From positions 1-12,798 of the forward strand of contig DAOVRZ010000133.1 in NCBI GenBank assembly GCA_030627905.1: a stretch of DNA of 12,798 bases, in the 5' to 3' direction. Made by a program: the position numbers and the translations under genes. Below, piece after piece: positions 1 through 7,621 of this stretch. The DNA comes from JAGMES01 sp023128035. GTDB taxonomy: Bacteria > Bacillota > Halanaerobiia > DY22613. Every line of letters starts with the position of its first letter. Positions within the stretch are counted from its first letter, which is position 1. The notes under the pieces were generated by a model. That model did not search any database. It was given only the letters and a program-made list of their open reading frames with translations, and was not told the DNA's origin.

Positions 1-3000
1 AGTTATATATCTATTGAAAAGACGGAAGAGAGAGAGTATTATCCATTATCTTCTGCTCAAATGAGAATTTTTATATTAGGTCAGATGAGTGAAGCTAATA
101 TTGGTTATAATGTGCCAACAACGCTAATTATCGAAGGAGATTTAGATTATGACCATTTCGAAAATGCTTTGAAAGAGATAGTTAGAAGGCATGAAGCTTT
201 TAGAACTACTTTCGAATTAGTTGACGGAGAACCTATTCAAAGAATTCATCAAGATGTAGATTTTAACATCGCTTATCTAGAAGCAAATGAAAAAGATATT
301 GAAAAAATTGTGCAGGAATTTATGCAGCCTTTTGATTTGAGCAAAGCACCTTTATTGAGAGTAGGTTTGGTGAAAACTGATGATAAGTATTTTTTCATAA
401 TTGATATGCATCACATTATATCTGATGGATTTTCAAGAGGTATCTTAGTCGATGAATTTGTTAATCTATATGCAGGCAGAGAATTACTAGATTTGAAGAT
501 ACAGTATAAAGATTTTGCAGTATGGCAGAATGAGTTTTTCTTATCCGAAAAGTTTGAAGAACAAGAAAGTTATTGGTTAGAGAGATTTGCTGGAGAACTT
601 CCAATTCTTAATATGCCAACAGATTTTCCAAGACTATCTTTAAAAGGATATGAGGGTGATGCAGTATATTGTACTCTAGATAAAAAACTAATTTCGAATT
701 TATCAGAACTTGTGGATAATGCTACTTTATATATGACTTTATTAGCAGCATATAATGTACTATTATCTAAATACACAGGTCAAGAAGATATTGTTGTTGG
801 TTCTCCAATAGCAGGTAGAGAACATGCTGATTTAGAGAATATTATTGGAATGTTTGTTAATACACTGGCTTTGAGAAATAGTGTATCAAATGATAAAACT
901 TTTGCAGAATTTTTAACAGATGTTCGTCAAAATTGTTTGGAGGCTTTCGAAAATCAGGATTATCAGTTTGAAATGCTTGTCGAGAAGCTTAATGTTGAAC
1001 GAAATTTAAGCAGAAACCCATTATTTGATACGATGCTAGTTTTGCAAAATAGTGATGTTAAAGAGATCGTTATTCCGGGATTAAAGTTTACACCTTATGA
1101 TTATGCTGTTCAGGTTGCTAAATTTGATTTTACGTTGCAGGTTACTGAGGGAGAGAATGAGCTGGAGTTGGCTATGCATTATTGGACTAAGCTCTTTAAA
1201 CGAGAAACTATCAAGAGGTTATTAAATAATTTCACAATTTTGCTTGCTAATATAGTTGAAAACCCAGCACTAAAACTTTCAGAAATTGAAATAATCTCTG
1301 CTGAAGAAAAGAAGAAGCTAATATATGATTTCAATAATACCAAAAAAGATATTGTTGAAAAAACAATATATCAATTATTTGAAGAACAGGTTCAAAAAAA
1401 TCCAGCTAAGATCGCCATCACATTTAACAGACAAACTCTAACATATCGAGAGTTAAATGAAAGAGCAAATCAACTTGCTAGAAATTTAAGAAAACTAGGA
1501 ATTCAAAAGGATCAGATAGTCGGAATTATGGTTGAACGTTCTGTGGAAATGATAATTGGAATGCTTGCAGTTTTAAAATCAGGTGGAGCATATCTAGCTC
1601 TTGACCATGAGTATCCATTAGATAGGATCAAATATATGTTAGAAGATAGTGGTACACAAATTATATTAAGTCAGAATAATTTAGCTTCCAGTTTGAAATT
1701 TTCAGGAACCATAATAGATCTAAACGATGCAAAACTATATACTGGAGATATTTCTAATCTAACAGTTGTTAATGATTCTTCAAATCTAGCGTACATTATT
1801 TACACTTCAGGCTCTACCGGTCAACCTAAGGGAGTTATGCTAGAACATCGCGGCATTGCTAATTTAAAAATATTCTTTGAAACAAAGATAGGTATAACCC
1901 AAGAAGACAAAGTTATCCAGTTCGCAACCTGTGCCTTTGATGCTTCTGTCTGGGAAATTTATATGGCACTTTTAACTGGTGGTAGTTTATATCTAGTAGA
2001 AAAAGTAATAATCAACGATTACCCTAAATTTGAAAACTTTTTAAATGAAAATAAGATAACTATTGCAACTTTACCACCTGTCTATTTATCAAATTTAAAT
2101 CCTAGAAAAATTACTACTTTAAAAAAAGTTATTACTGCTGGTGAAAAGACTAATTTCGAATTGGTTAATAAATGGAAAGATAAAATTGAATATATTAATG
2201 CTTATGGCCCAACAGAAACTACAATCTGTGTTTCAACCTGGTCTTCATTCGAAGCTGATAATGAATATAAAAGTGTTCCAATCGGTAAACCTATTTTTAA
2301 TACCCAGGTATATGTACTTGATAATGATGATAATTTAGCTCCAATAGGAGTCATAGGTGAATTGTGTGTATCTGGTGAAACTCTTGCAAGAGGTTACTTA
2401 AACAGACCAGCTCTAACAAAAGAAAAATTTACCATCAATCCCTATACCGGTGAAAAAATGTATCGAACCGGCGATTTAGTCAGGTGGTTAAATGATGGTA
2501 ATCTAGAGTTTATCGGTAGAAAAGACAACCAGATTAAAATAAGAGGATTTAGAATTGAACCAGGCGAGATAGAGAATCTATTACGCAGTTATCCTGGGAT
2601 AATTGAGAATATTGTTTTAGATAGAGTTGACACCAATGGAGATAAATATCTATGCTGTTATCTAACTGCTGAAGATAAAAAAATAGTATCTTCATTAAGA
2701 GAATATCTAGCAAAAGAACTACCGGATTATATGATTCCATCATACTTTTTCCAGTTAGAGCAATTGCCTTTCACCCCTAACGGAAAAATCGATAGAAAAT
2801 CACTACCACAACCTGATGGAAGTGTAACGACAGAATATATAGTGCCGACAAATCAAATCGAAGAGCGTCTAGTTACAATTTGGTCAGAAGTTTTAAACAC
2901 AACTAAAGTAGGAATCTATGATAACTTTTTCGAGCTAGGTGGACATTCATTAAAGGGCGCTTCTATTGCTTCGAAAATTAATCAAAAATTTAATATTGAA

Positions 3001-6000
3001 ATCTCTTTAAAAGATATCTTTGTGTCTCCTACTGTTAAAGAACTTGCTGAAGTTGTGAGTCTGGCAGAAGAAAAAAGATTTTCCTCAATTGAAAAAGTAG
3101 AAGATAGAGAGTATTATCCACTTTCTTCAGCACAAAACAGATTTTTTATTCTAAATCAGTTAGAAAGTGATACCACAAGCTATAATATGCCAAATCTGCT
3201 GCTAATAGATGGAGAAATAAATTTGGAAAGCTTGGAGAAAGCATTTAAAGAATTGGTTGAAAGACATGAAGCTTTAAGAACTTCTTTTGAGTTAGTTAAT
3301 GGTGAACCAATGCAAAAAATTAACAAGGATCTAGACTTCAATGTAGAATACATGGAAGGTTCGAAAAGAGAAACAGAAAAAATTATTTCAGAATTTATCA
3401 AACCTTTTGAGTTACAAAAAGCGCCGCTATTTAGAGTGAAGGTGCTTAAAATAGCAGATCAATATTTGTTGATGTATGACATGCATCATATTATCGCTGA
3501 TGGAATCTCCATGAATATTTTGATTAATGAATGGTCCTTATTATATCGTGGAAAAGAGTTGCCAGATTTAAGAATTCACTTTAAAGATTTTGCTGTTTGG
3601 CAGAAAAATAGATTCCAGACTTCTGAAATTAAAAATCAAGAAGAACTCTGGCTGGAGATGTTTAGAGGAGAGGTTCCTGTACTAAATATGCCGTCAGATT
3701 TTTCACGACCAAAAGAAATCTGTTTTAAAGGTGATTTAGTCAATTTTGAAGTAACCAGAGAACTTACAGCTAGACTTAAGCAGTTGTCAAAGAAAAATGG
3801 TGCTACTCTATATATGACTTTATTATCTGCATATTATGTTTTACTATCTAAATATTCTGGTCAGGAAGATATTGTTATCGGTTCACCAAGTGCCGGCAGA
3901 TTCCATGCAGAACTAAATCAAATAATTGGGTTATTTATTAACACTCTAGCTATGCGAGCATATCCAAAAAGCTCTAAAACTTTTGCAGAATTTTTACAAG
4001 AGATTAAAGAAAATTCTCTAAGAGTATATAATAATCAGGATTATCCATTTGAGAGATTAGTGGAAAAACTTAATGTTGAAAGAGATTTGAGCAGAAGTCC
4101 ATTATTTGATGTTATGTTTACAATGCAGAATATGGAACAAGCTGAAATCAAATTTGATGGTTTAAAATTTAAGCCTTATCAGGTTGCAGATAAAGAATCA
4201 AAGTTTGATATGACTTTAAGGGCAGTTGAGATAAATAATCAAATCAAGTTTATGCTTGAGTATAGTGTTGGCCTATATCAAAAAGAAACAATGCAAAGGT
4301 TATTATCTCATTTTGTAAACATATTAGATGAAATTACTCAAAATCCAGAAGTAGAGTTAAAAGATATTGAAATGATTGCACCAGAAGAAAAAAATGAACT
4401 ATTGTTTGACTTTAATGATACTAGTAAAGAGTATCCAGAGAACGAAACAATTTATCAATTATTTGAGGAACTTGTTGAGAGAGAGCCTGATAAAATAGCC
4501 GTTTGCTTTGAGGAAGAAAAAATTTCATTTAGCAAGTTAAATGCTAAAGCTAATCAATTAGCACGAGTTTTGCAGGAGAAGGGTGTCCAAGCAGATACGA
4601 GTGTAGGGGTAATTATGGAAAGATCAATTGAGATGATAACTGGAATCTTAGGTATCTTGAAAGCGGGAGGAGCATACCTGCCAATGGATTCAGGATACCC
4701 AACTGAGCGGATCGATTATATGCTTAAAGATTCAGGAACTGAGTTATTATTAACCAGCTCAAAGCTACAGGTTAAATTTGATGTACCCATTGAAGTTATA
4801 GATATTGAAAGTATACCAGCAAACTATAATACTTCAAATCAGCCAAATTCTAGTAGTTCAAATAATCTAGCATATATTATCTATACATCTGGTTCAACAG
4901 GAAAGCCAAAAGGGGTAGCTATAGAACATGCATCTTTAGTTAATTATATCCATTGGTTTACTGAAACTGGAGAGATAACTTCAAAGGATTCTTCTGTGTT
5001 ATTGTCATCATATGCTTTTGACCTTGGATATACTGTGATCTGGTCAAGCTTAGTCAGTGGTGCAGAGCTACATATTGTAGTAGAGGATTTATATAAAGAT
5101 GGGAATCAATTAATAGATTATCTTAGCGAACACAAAATTACCTTTATCAAAGCAACACCATCTCTCTTTAACATGTTGGTAAATAGCTCAAACTTCATTA
5201 ATAATGGTGACTTAAGATATCTTCGATTGATCGTTTTAGGTGGAGAAAAGATTAGAGCAAATGATTTAAAAATATACAATGAAAAATATCCAAAAGTAAT
5301 ATTTATGAACCATTATGGGCCAACTGAATCAACAATCGGTTGTATTAGCACAAAAATCAATCAGGATAACTTAAGTGAGTTTAATGAAAAGCCATTGATA
5401 GGTAGACCAAACAGTAATATAAAAGTCTATATTCTTGATATGGATAAAAAGATAGTTCCTGTTGGAGTTGTGGGAGAATTATATATTGCAGGAAAAGGAT
5501 TAGCTAGAGGATATCTAAATAGACCAGAGTTAACTTATAAACAATTCATCGCAAATCCATATATAGCAGGAGAGCGATTATATAAAACTGGTGATTTGGC
5601 ACGATGGATGCCAGATGGTCGACTTGATTTTATCGGAAGAATAGACAATCAGGTAAAGATTAGAGGATTTAGAGTTGAGATTGGTGAGGTGGAAAAACAA
5701 CTAGCAAATCATCTCAGTATCAAAGAAGTTGTGGTAATCGCTAAAGAAGAAAATGAAGATAACAGTCTAGTAGCATACATAGTAGAATCTCAAAAAGTAC
5801 AATTAAGTGAACTAAGAGAGCATCTAGCAAAAAGATTACCAGAATATATGATTCCATCTTACTTTGTTAAAATAGCCGAACTGCCTTTAACAGCTAATGG
5901 AAAGCTAGATCATAAAGCTCTACCAGATCCGATTACTAATATTTCAAGAGGTACAGAATATGTTATGCCGACTAATCCAATAGAAGAGAAAATGGTTAAG

Positions 6001-7548
6001 TTATGGTCTGAAGTATTGGGTGTTGAAGAGATAGGAATTTATGATAATTTCTTCGAACTAGGTGGGCATTCACTCAAAGCAACAATATTAGTTGCCAAAA
6101 TGCATCAAATTTTTGGTGTAAATATTCCGTTGAAGATAGTCTTCAAACATCCAACCATTAAAGAATTAGCAGTTTATTTTGAGAACAATAAATCTGAGAA
6201 TAGTTTTATAGCTATAGAAAAAGCAGATAATCGCGATTATTATCCACTATCATCTGCCCAAAAACGTCTGTTATTAATAAATCTAGTAAATCCAGATATT
6301 ACGACTTACAATATGCCTGTAGTAATGGTTATTGAGGGAGAGCTAGATCAAGAGCGTTTAGAAAATGCATTTGTACAACTGATTAAAAGACATGATTCCT
6401 TAAGAACATCTTTTACAATAATTGATGGCGAACCTGTGCAGAAGATAGAAAAGAAAGCGGATTTAGAGATTAACTATATAGAAGCAGAAGTCGAACAGAT
6501 TATTGCAGAGTTTATTCAACCATTTGATTTAACTAAAGCACCTTTACTTCGAGTGGGTATTGCAAAATTGGGTAATAAAAACTTATTCTTGTGTGATATG
6601 CATCATATTATCTCAGATGGAGTTTCTAAAAATATCTTACTTCGGGAATTTATCTCATTATACGCGGGTAAGGATTTACCAGAATTAAAACTCCAGTATA
6701 AAGATTTCGCTATCTGGCAAAATAAAAATTTCCAAACAGATAATTTTAAGAAGCAAGAGGAATATTGGTTAGAGAGGTTTGGAGATGAGATTCCAGTTCT
6801 CAATCTTTTAAAAGATTATGCAAGACCAGAACTGACTGATTTTACTGGAGATAGTGTAAATCTTGTGATTGAAGAAGAGTTAACGGCTAAACTTAAGGAA
6901 TTGGCGATCCAAAATAATGCAACTTTATATATGGTCTTATTAGCTGCATATAATGTTTTGCTATCTATGTACACAAGGCAGGAGGATATATTAATTGGTT
7001 CACCAATTGCAGGAAGATCACATATAGATTTAGAGAATATCATTGGGGTGTTTATTAACACTTTGATAATGAGAAATTTCCCTAACAAAGATAAAACATT
7101 TGTTAAGTTTTTGCATGAGGTCAGGGAAAATTCATTAAAGGCTTATGCAAATCAGGACTACCCATTTGAGATGGTAGTTGATAAATTGAATATCCAGGTA
7201 GAGCATGGTAGAAATCCATTGTTTGACACGATCTTTTTAATGCAGAATCAAGATGTAGTTGAGATGGAGATTCCAGGTTTGAGATTAACTCCATATGATG
7301 CAGAAATAAAAATAGCGAAATTTGATCTATCTCTAACAGTAGTTGAAAGGGATAATAGGTTAACCTTTGAGTTTGGATATCAAACCAGTCTATTTAATAA
7401 AGCTACAATTGAAGATATAGGTGAAAACTTTATTTATATACTTCGTCAAATTATTGAGATGCCCGAAAGACCTCTCAAAGATTTGAATGTAGAAAGTGAC
7501 TTAAAAACTGTTGAGACTGGGGAGATGGATTTTGAGTTTAGTTTTTAG
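1..7548 (+). CDS. Non-ribosomal peptide synthetase, C-A(Phe)-PCP-C-A(Asp)-PCP-C, 5'-truncated by the window
   Basis: A large multimodular NRPS that adds two amino acids to a carrier-bound peptide in the cytoplasm and presents the product to a third condensation domain. The frame is open from base 1 to a TAG stop, giving 2515 residues with no start in view. Counting residue 1 at base 1, the domains are C (13-430), A (455-936, Phe pocket), PCP (946-1020, Ser983), C (1038-1457), A (1483-1975, Asp pocket), PCP (1987-2060, Ser2024) and C (2080-2493), followed by an acidic tail. All three C domains keep HHxxxDG (residues 137-143, 1162-1168, 2201-2207). Both A domains keep the P-loop-like SGSTG motif, YGPTE and the NGK lysine (929, 1968). 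The ATG at base 61 lies inside the first C-domain motif and is not the start. The unpaired C domain at the end and the NRPS gene just downstream imply that the next module is completed in trans. The family call is certain. The peptide product is not identified. Confidence 0.97.
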   Translation, partial: SYISIEKTEEREYYPLSSAQMRIFILGQMSEANIGYNVPTTLIIEGDLDYDHFENALKEIVRRHEAFRTTFELVDGEPIQRIHQDVDFNIAYLEANEKDIEKIVQEFMQPFDLSKAPLLRVGLVKTDDKYFFIIDMHHIISDGFSRGILVDEFVNLYAGRELLDLKIQYKDFAVWQNEFFLSEKFEEQESYWLERFAGELPILNMPTDFPRLSLKGYEGDAVYCTLDKKLISNLSELVDNATLYMTLLAAYNVLLSKYTGQEDIVVGSPIAGREHADLENIIGMFVNTLALRNSVSNDKTFAEFLTDVRQNCLEAFENQDYQFEMLVEKLNVERNLSRNPLFDTMLVLQNSDVKEIVIPGLKFTPYDYAVQVAKFDFTLQVTEGENELELAMHYWTKLFKRETIKRLLNNFTILLANIVENPALKLSEIEIISAEEKKKLIYDFNNTKKDIVEKTIYQLFEEQVQKNPAKIAITFNRQTLTYRELNERANQLARNLRKLGIQKDQIVGIMVERSVEMIIGMLAVLKSGGAYLALDHEYPLDRIKYMLEDSGTQIILSQNNLASSLKFSGTIIDLNDAKLYTGDISNLTVVNDSSNLAYIIYTSGSTGQPKGVMLEHRGIANLKIFFETKIGITQEDKVIQFATCAFDASVWEIYMALLTGGSLYLVEKVIINDYPKFENFLNENKITIATLPPVYLSNLNPRKITTLKKVITAGEKTNFELVNKWKDKIEYINAYGPTETTICVSTWSSFEADNEYKSVPIGKPIFNTQVYVLDNDDNLAPIGVIGELCVSGETLARGYLNRPALTKEKFTINPYTGEKMYRTGDLVRWLNDGNLEFIGRKDNQIKIRGFRIEPGEIENLLRSYPGIIENIVLDRVDTNGDKYLCCYLTAEDKKIVSSLREYLAKELPDYMIPSYFFQLEQLPFTPNGKIDRKSLPQPDGSVTTEYIVPTNQIEERLVTIWSEVLNTTKVGIYDNFFELGGHSLKGASIASKINQKFNIEISLKDIFVSPTVKELAEVVSLAEEKRFSSIEKVEDREYYPLSSAQNRFFILNQLESDTTSYNMPNLLLIDGEINLESLEKAFKELVERHEALRTSFELVNGEPMQKINKDLDFNVEYMEGSKRETEKIISEFIKPFELQKAPLFRVKVLKIADQYLLMYDMHHIIADGISMNILINEWSLLYRGKELPDLRIHFKDFAVWQKNRFQTSEIKNQEELWLEMFRGEVPVLNMPSDFSRPKEICFKGDLVNFEVTRELTARLKQLSKKNGATLYMTLLSAYYVLLSKYSGQEDIVIGSPSAGRFHAELNQIIGLFINTLAMRAYPKSSKTFAEFLQEIKENSLRVYNNQDYPFERLVEKLNVERDLSRSPLFDVMFTMQNMEQAEIKFDGLKFKPYQVADKESKFDMTLRAVEINNQIKFMLEYSVGLYQKETMQRLLSHFVNILDEITQNPEVELKDIEMIAPEEKNELLFDFNDTSKEYPENETIYQLFEELVEREPDKIAVCFEEEKISFSKLNAKANQLARVLQEKGVQADTSVGVIMERSIEMITGILGILKAGGAYLPMDSGYPTERIDYMLKDSGTELLLTSSKLQVKFDVPIEVIDIESIPANYNTSNQPNSSSSNNLAYIIYTSGSTGKPKGVAIEHASLVNYIHWFTETGEITSKDSSVLLSSYAFDLGYTVIWSSLVSGAELHIVVEDLYKDGNQLIDYLSEHKITFIKATPSLFNMLVNSSNFINNGDLRYLRLIVLGGEKIRANDLKIYNEKYPKVIFMNHYGPTESTIGCISTKINQDNLSEFNEKPLIGRPNSNIKVYILDMDKKIVPVGVVGELYIAGKGLARGYLNRPELTYKQFIANPYIAGERLYKTGDLARWMPDGRLDFIGRIDNQVKIRGFRVEIGEVEKQLANHLSIKEVVVIAKEENEDNSLVAYIVESQKVQLSELREHLAKRLPEYMIPSYFVKIAELPLTANGKLDHKALPDPITNISRGTEYVMPTNPIEEKMVKLWSEVLGVEEIGIYDNFFELGGHSLKATILVAKMHQIFGVNIPLKIVFKHPTIKELAVYFENNKSENSFIAIEKADNRDYYPLSSAQKRLLLINLVNPDITTYNMPVVMVIEGELDQERLENAFVQLIKRHDSLRTSFTIIDGEPVQKIEKKADLEINYIEAEVEQIIAEFIQPFDLTKAPLLRVGIAKLGNKNLFLCDMHHIISDGVSKNILLREFISLYAGKDLPELKLQYKDFAIWQNKNFQTDNFKKQEEYWLERFGDEIPVLNLLKDYARPELTDFTGDSVNLVIEEELTAKLKELAIQNNATLYMVLLAAYNVLLSMYTRQEDILIGSPIAGRSHIDLENIIGVFINTLIMRNFPNKDKTFVKFLHEVRENSLKAYANQDYPFEMVVDKLNIQVEHGRNPLFDTIFLMQNQDVVEMEIPGLRLTPYDAEIKIAKFDLSLTVVERDNRLTFEFGYQTSLFNKATIEDIGENFIYILRQIIEMPERPLKDLNVESDLKTVETGEMDFEFSF
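37..1290 (+). other. Condensation domain C1 of protein 1 (LCL-like)
   Basis: This domain forms the peptide bond between an upstream carrier-bound intermediate and Phe. It begins with the C1 motif YYPLSSAQMRIFIL and has HHIISDG at bases 409-429, so both catalytic-site histidines are present. Later C-domain motifs are IIGMFVNTLALR, NQDYQFEMLV and RNPLFDTML. The opening motif and the absence of an E domain in this protein fit the class that joins two L-residues, though that is an inference from motifs alone. The 12 residues before it resemble the PCP-C linkers at bases 3076-3111 and 6202-6237, so the previous domain, outside the window, is probably a PCP. Confidence 0.9.
1363..2808 (+). other. 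Adenylation domain A1 of protein 1, predicted phenylalanine
   Basis: This domain activates an amino acid with ATP and loads it on the following PCP. Aligning by eye to gramicidin S synthetase GrsA gives these pocket residues: D647, A648, W651, T690, I711, A713, A734, I742, C743, K929. They read DAWTIAAICK, the classic Phe code of GrsA and TycA. The region from FDASVWE through NAYGPTETTIC also looks very like GrsA in running sequence, not just at the pocket. One oddity is the A2 core, which reads GGAYLALDHEYP where the other A domains here have P in place of the second A, and P in two of the three in place of H. Nearby, the phosphate-binding loop has TGQPKG rather than TGKPKG. Neither change removes a known catalytic residue. 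No epimerisation domain follows, so L-Phe is expected. Confidence 0.9.
2836..3060 (+). other. Peptidyl carrier domain PCP1 of protein 1
   Basis: Carrier domain holding the Phe-extended intermediate on a 4'-phosphopantetheine arm. The attachment motif LGGHSLKG contains the modified Ser983 (bases 2947-2949). The domain starts after the A-domain NGKIDRKSLP motif and ends in a typical helix (SPTVKELAEVVSL). A phosphopantetheinyl transferase is needed for activity and is not encoded in the window. Confidence 0.92.
3112..4370 (+). other. Condensation domain C2 of protein 1 (joins Phe to Asp)
   Basis: Condensation domain between the Phe and Asp modules. It starts with YYPLSSAQNRFFIL and has HHIIADG at bases 3484-3504, so the catalytic centre looks intact. 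Further C motifs are IIGLFINTLAMR, NQDYPFERLV and RSPLFDVMF. It begins 3075 bp after the equivalent point of the first C domain, a normal length for one C-A-PCP module. I see no signature of a dual epimerisation/condensation domain at its N-terminus, so the incoming Phe is expected to stay L. Confidence 0.9.
4447..5925 (+). other. Adenylation domain A2 of protein 1, predicted aspartate
   Basis: Amino-acid-activating domain with all the usual core motifs: GGAYLPMDSGYP, YTSGSTGKPKG, HYGPTEST, YKTGDLARW, GRIDNQVKIRGFRVE and NGKLDHKALP. Pocket residues aligned by eye are D1674, L1675, T1678, K1717, V1745, G1747, H1771, I1779, G1780 and K1968. They read DLTKVGHIGK, which matches the established Asp code, known for example from the surfactin synthetase Asp module. 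The usual Asn code (DLTKLGEVGK) differs at three positions, so Asp is preferred over Asn. The call rests on a manual alignment without a search. Confidence 0.87.
5959..6180 (+). other. Peptidyl carrier domain PCP2 of protein 1
   Basis: Carrier domain for the Asp-extended intermediate. The motif LGGHSLKA contains the phosphopantetheine site Ser2024 (bases 6070-6072). It is followed by a short linker and then the terminal C domain, so this is the last carrier on protein 1. The chain held here must be passed, through the terminal C domain, to an amino acid loaded on another protein. Confidence 0.92.
6238..7479 (+). other. Unpaired terminal condensation domain C3 of protein 1
   Basis: A complete condensation domain that ends the protein with no A or PCP behind it. 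It opens with YYPLSSAQKRLLLI, has HHIISDG at bases 6601-6621, and keeps IIGVFINTLIMR and NQDYPFEMVV. An epimerisation domain would also sit in this place and also has HHxxxDG. The LSSAQKR opening, DGVSKNIL where E domains have DGVSWRIL, and the C-type IGVFINTL motif all say C. The simplest reading is that it joins the Asp-ending chain to the amino acid loaded by the first A-PCP of the next gene, making one module split over two proteins. This trans pairing is inferred from gene order. Confidence 0.88.
7480..7545 (+). other. Acidic, aromatic C-terminal tail of protein 1, possible docking element
   Basis: The last 22 residues follow the terminal C domain and include seven acidic residues and one Lys. 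They end in EMDFEFSF, where Phe alternates with acidic or polar residues in a way that could form a beta strand. Within the internal modules the same place is the C-A linker, with endings such as LLFDFNDT or LIYDFNNT, so the tail may be an altered, shortened linker. C-terminal peptides of this kind are known to dock NRPS partners. Here docking is only an inference from position and composition. Confidence 0.45.
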
Positions 7549-7555
7549 AAATATA

Positions 7556-7591
7556 CATTTGTCAGGCACTTTATAGAGTGTCTGACAAATG
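7556..7591 (+). other. Intergenic hairpin between the two NRPS genes
   Basis: An inverted repeat with 15-bp arms (7556-7570 and 7577-7591) and a 6-base loop TTATAG lies 7 bases after the gene 1 stop. The left arm is CATTTGTCAGGCACT. The only imperfect pair is G7566 with T7581, which is a G-U wobble in RNA read from the plus strand but would be a C-A mismatch from the minus strand. Structure in the operon transcript is therefore favoured. No T-run follows (the next bases are ACCCTTAAG), so it is not a standard intrinsic terminator. It might protect the upstream mRNA 3' end, mark a processing site, or set the relative output of the two genes. No function is proven. Confidence 0.7.
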
Positions 7592-7609
7592 ACCCTTAAG
7601 AAAGAAAAT

Positions 7610-7615
7610 GGAGGG
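7610..7615 (+). promoter_or_regulatory. Ribosome-binding site of the second NRPS gene
   Basis: GGAGGG lies 6 bases before the ATG at 7622. Match and spacing are close to ideal for a Firmicute and fix this start. That matters because the start places the N-terminus in the middle of a condensation-domain fold. The site is just 3' of the intergenic hairpin and not inside it, so the hairpin as drawn does not hide it. Confidence 0.85.
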
Positions 7616-7621
7616 ATAAAT

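Noticed and set aside
61..63. ATG at base 61 as the start of gene 1
   Set aside because: It lies inside the first C-domain motif (SSAQMRIF), the frame is open back to base 1, and the preceding codons match PCP-C linkers. The true start is upstream of the window.
6816..7088. Minus-strand open frames within the NRPS genes, such as this 90-codon one and others of 60-110 codons
   Set aside because: They mirror conserved NRPS motifs in other frames, show no ribosome-binding sites or family features, and lie fully inside well-supported plus-strand domains.
6238..7479. Terminal C domain of protein 1 as an epimerisation domain
   Set aside because: Its opening SSAQKRLL, DGVSKNIL and IGVFINTL motifs are of the condensation type. 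The DGVSWRIL pattern expected of E domains is absent.
7556..7600. Hairpin as an intrinsic transcription terminator
   Set aside because: The stem is followed by ACCCTTAAG with no run of T, and the next gene continues the same assembly line.
7608..7619. Tiny ATG GAG GGA TAA frame overlapping the ribosome-binding site
   Set aside because: Three codons with no ribosome-binding site of its own. Chance overlap is the simplest explanation.
7549..7621. Promoter for gene 2 in the spacer
   Set aside because: A TTGTCA at 7559-7564 lies within the hairpin arm and has no -10-like hexamer at 16-18 bases. Co-transcription with gene 1 is more likely.
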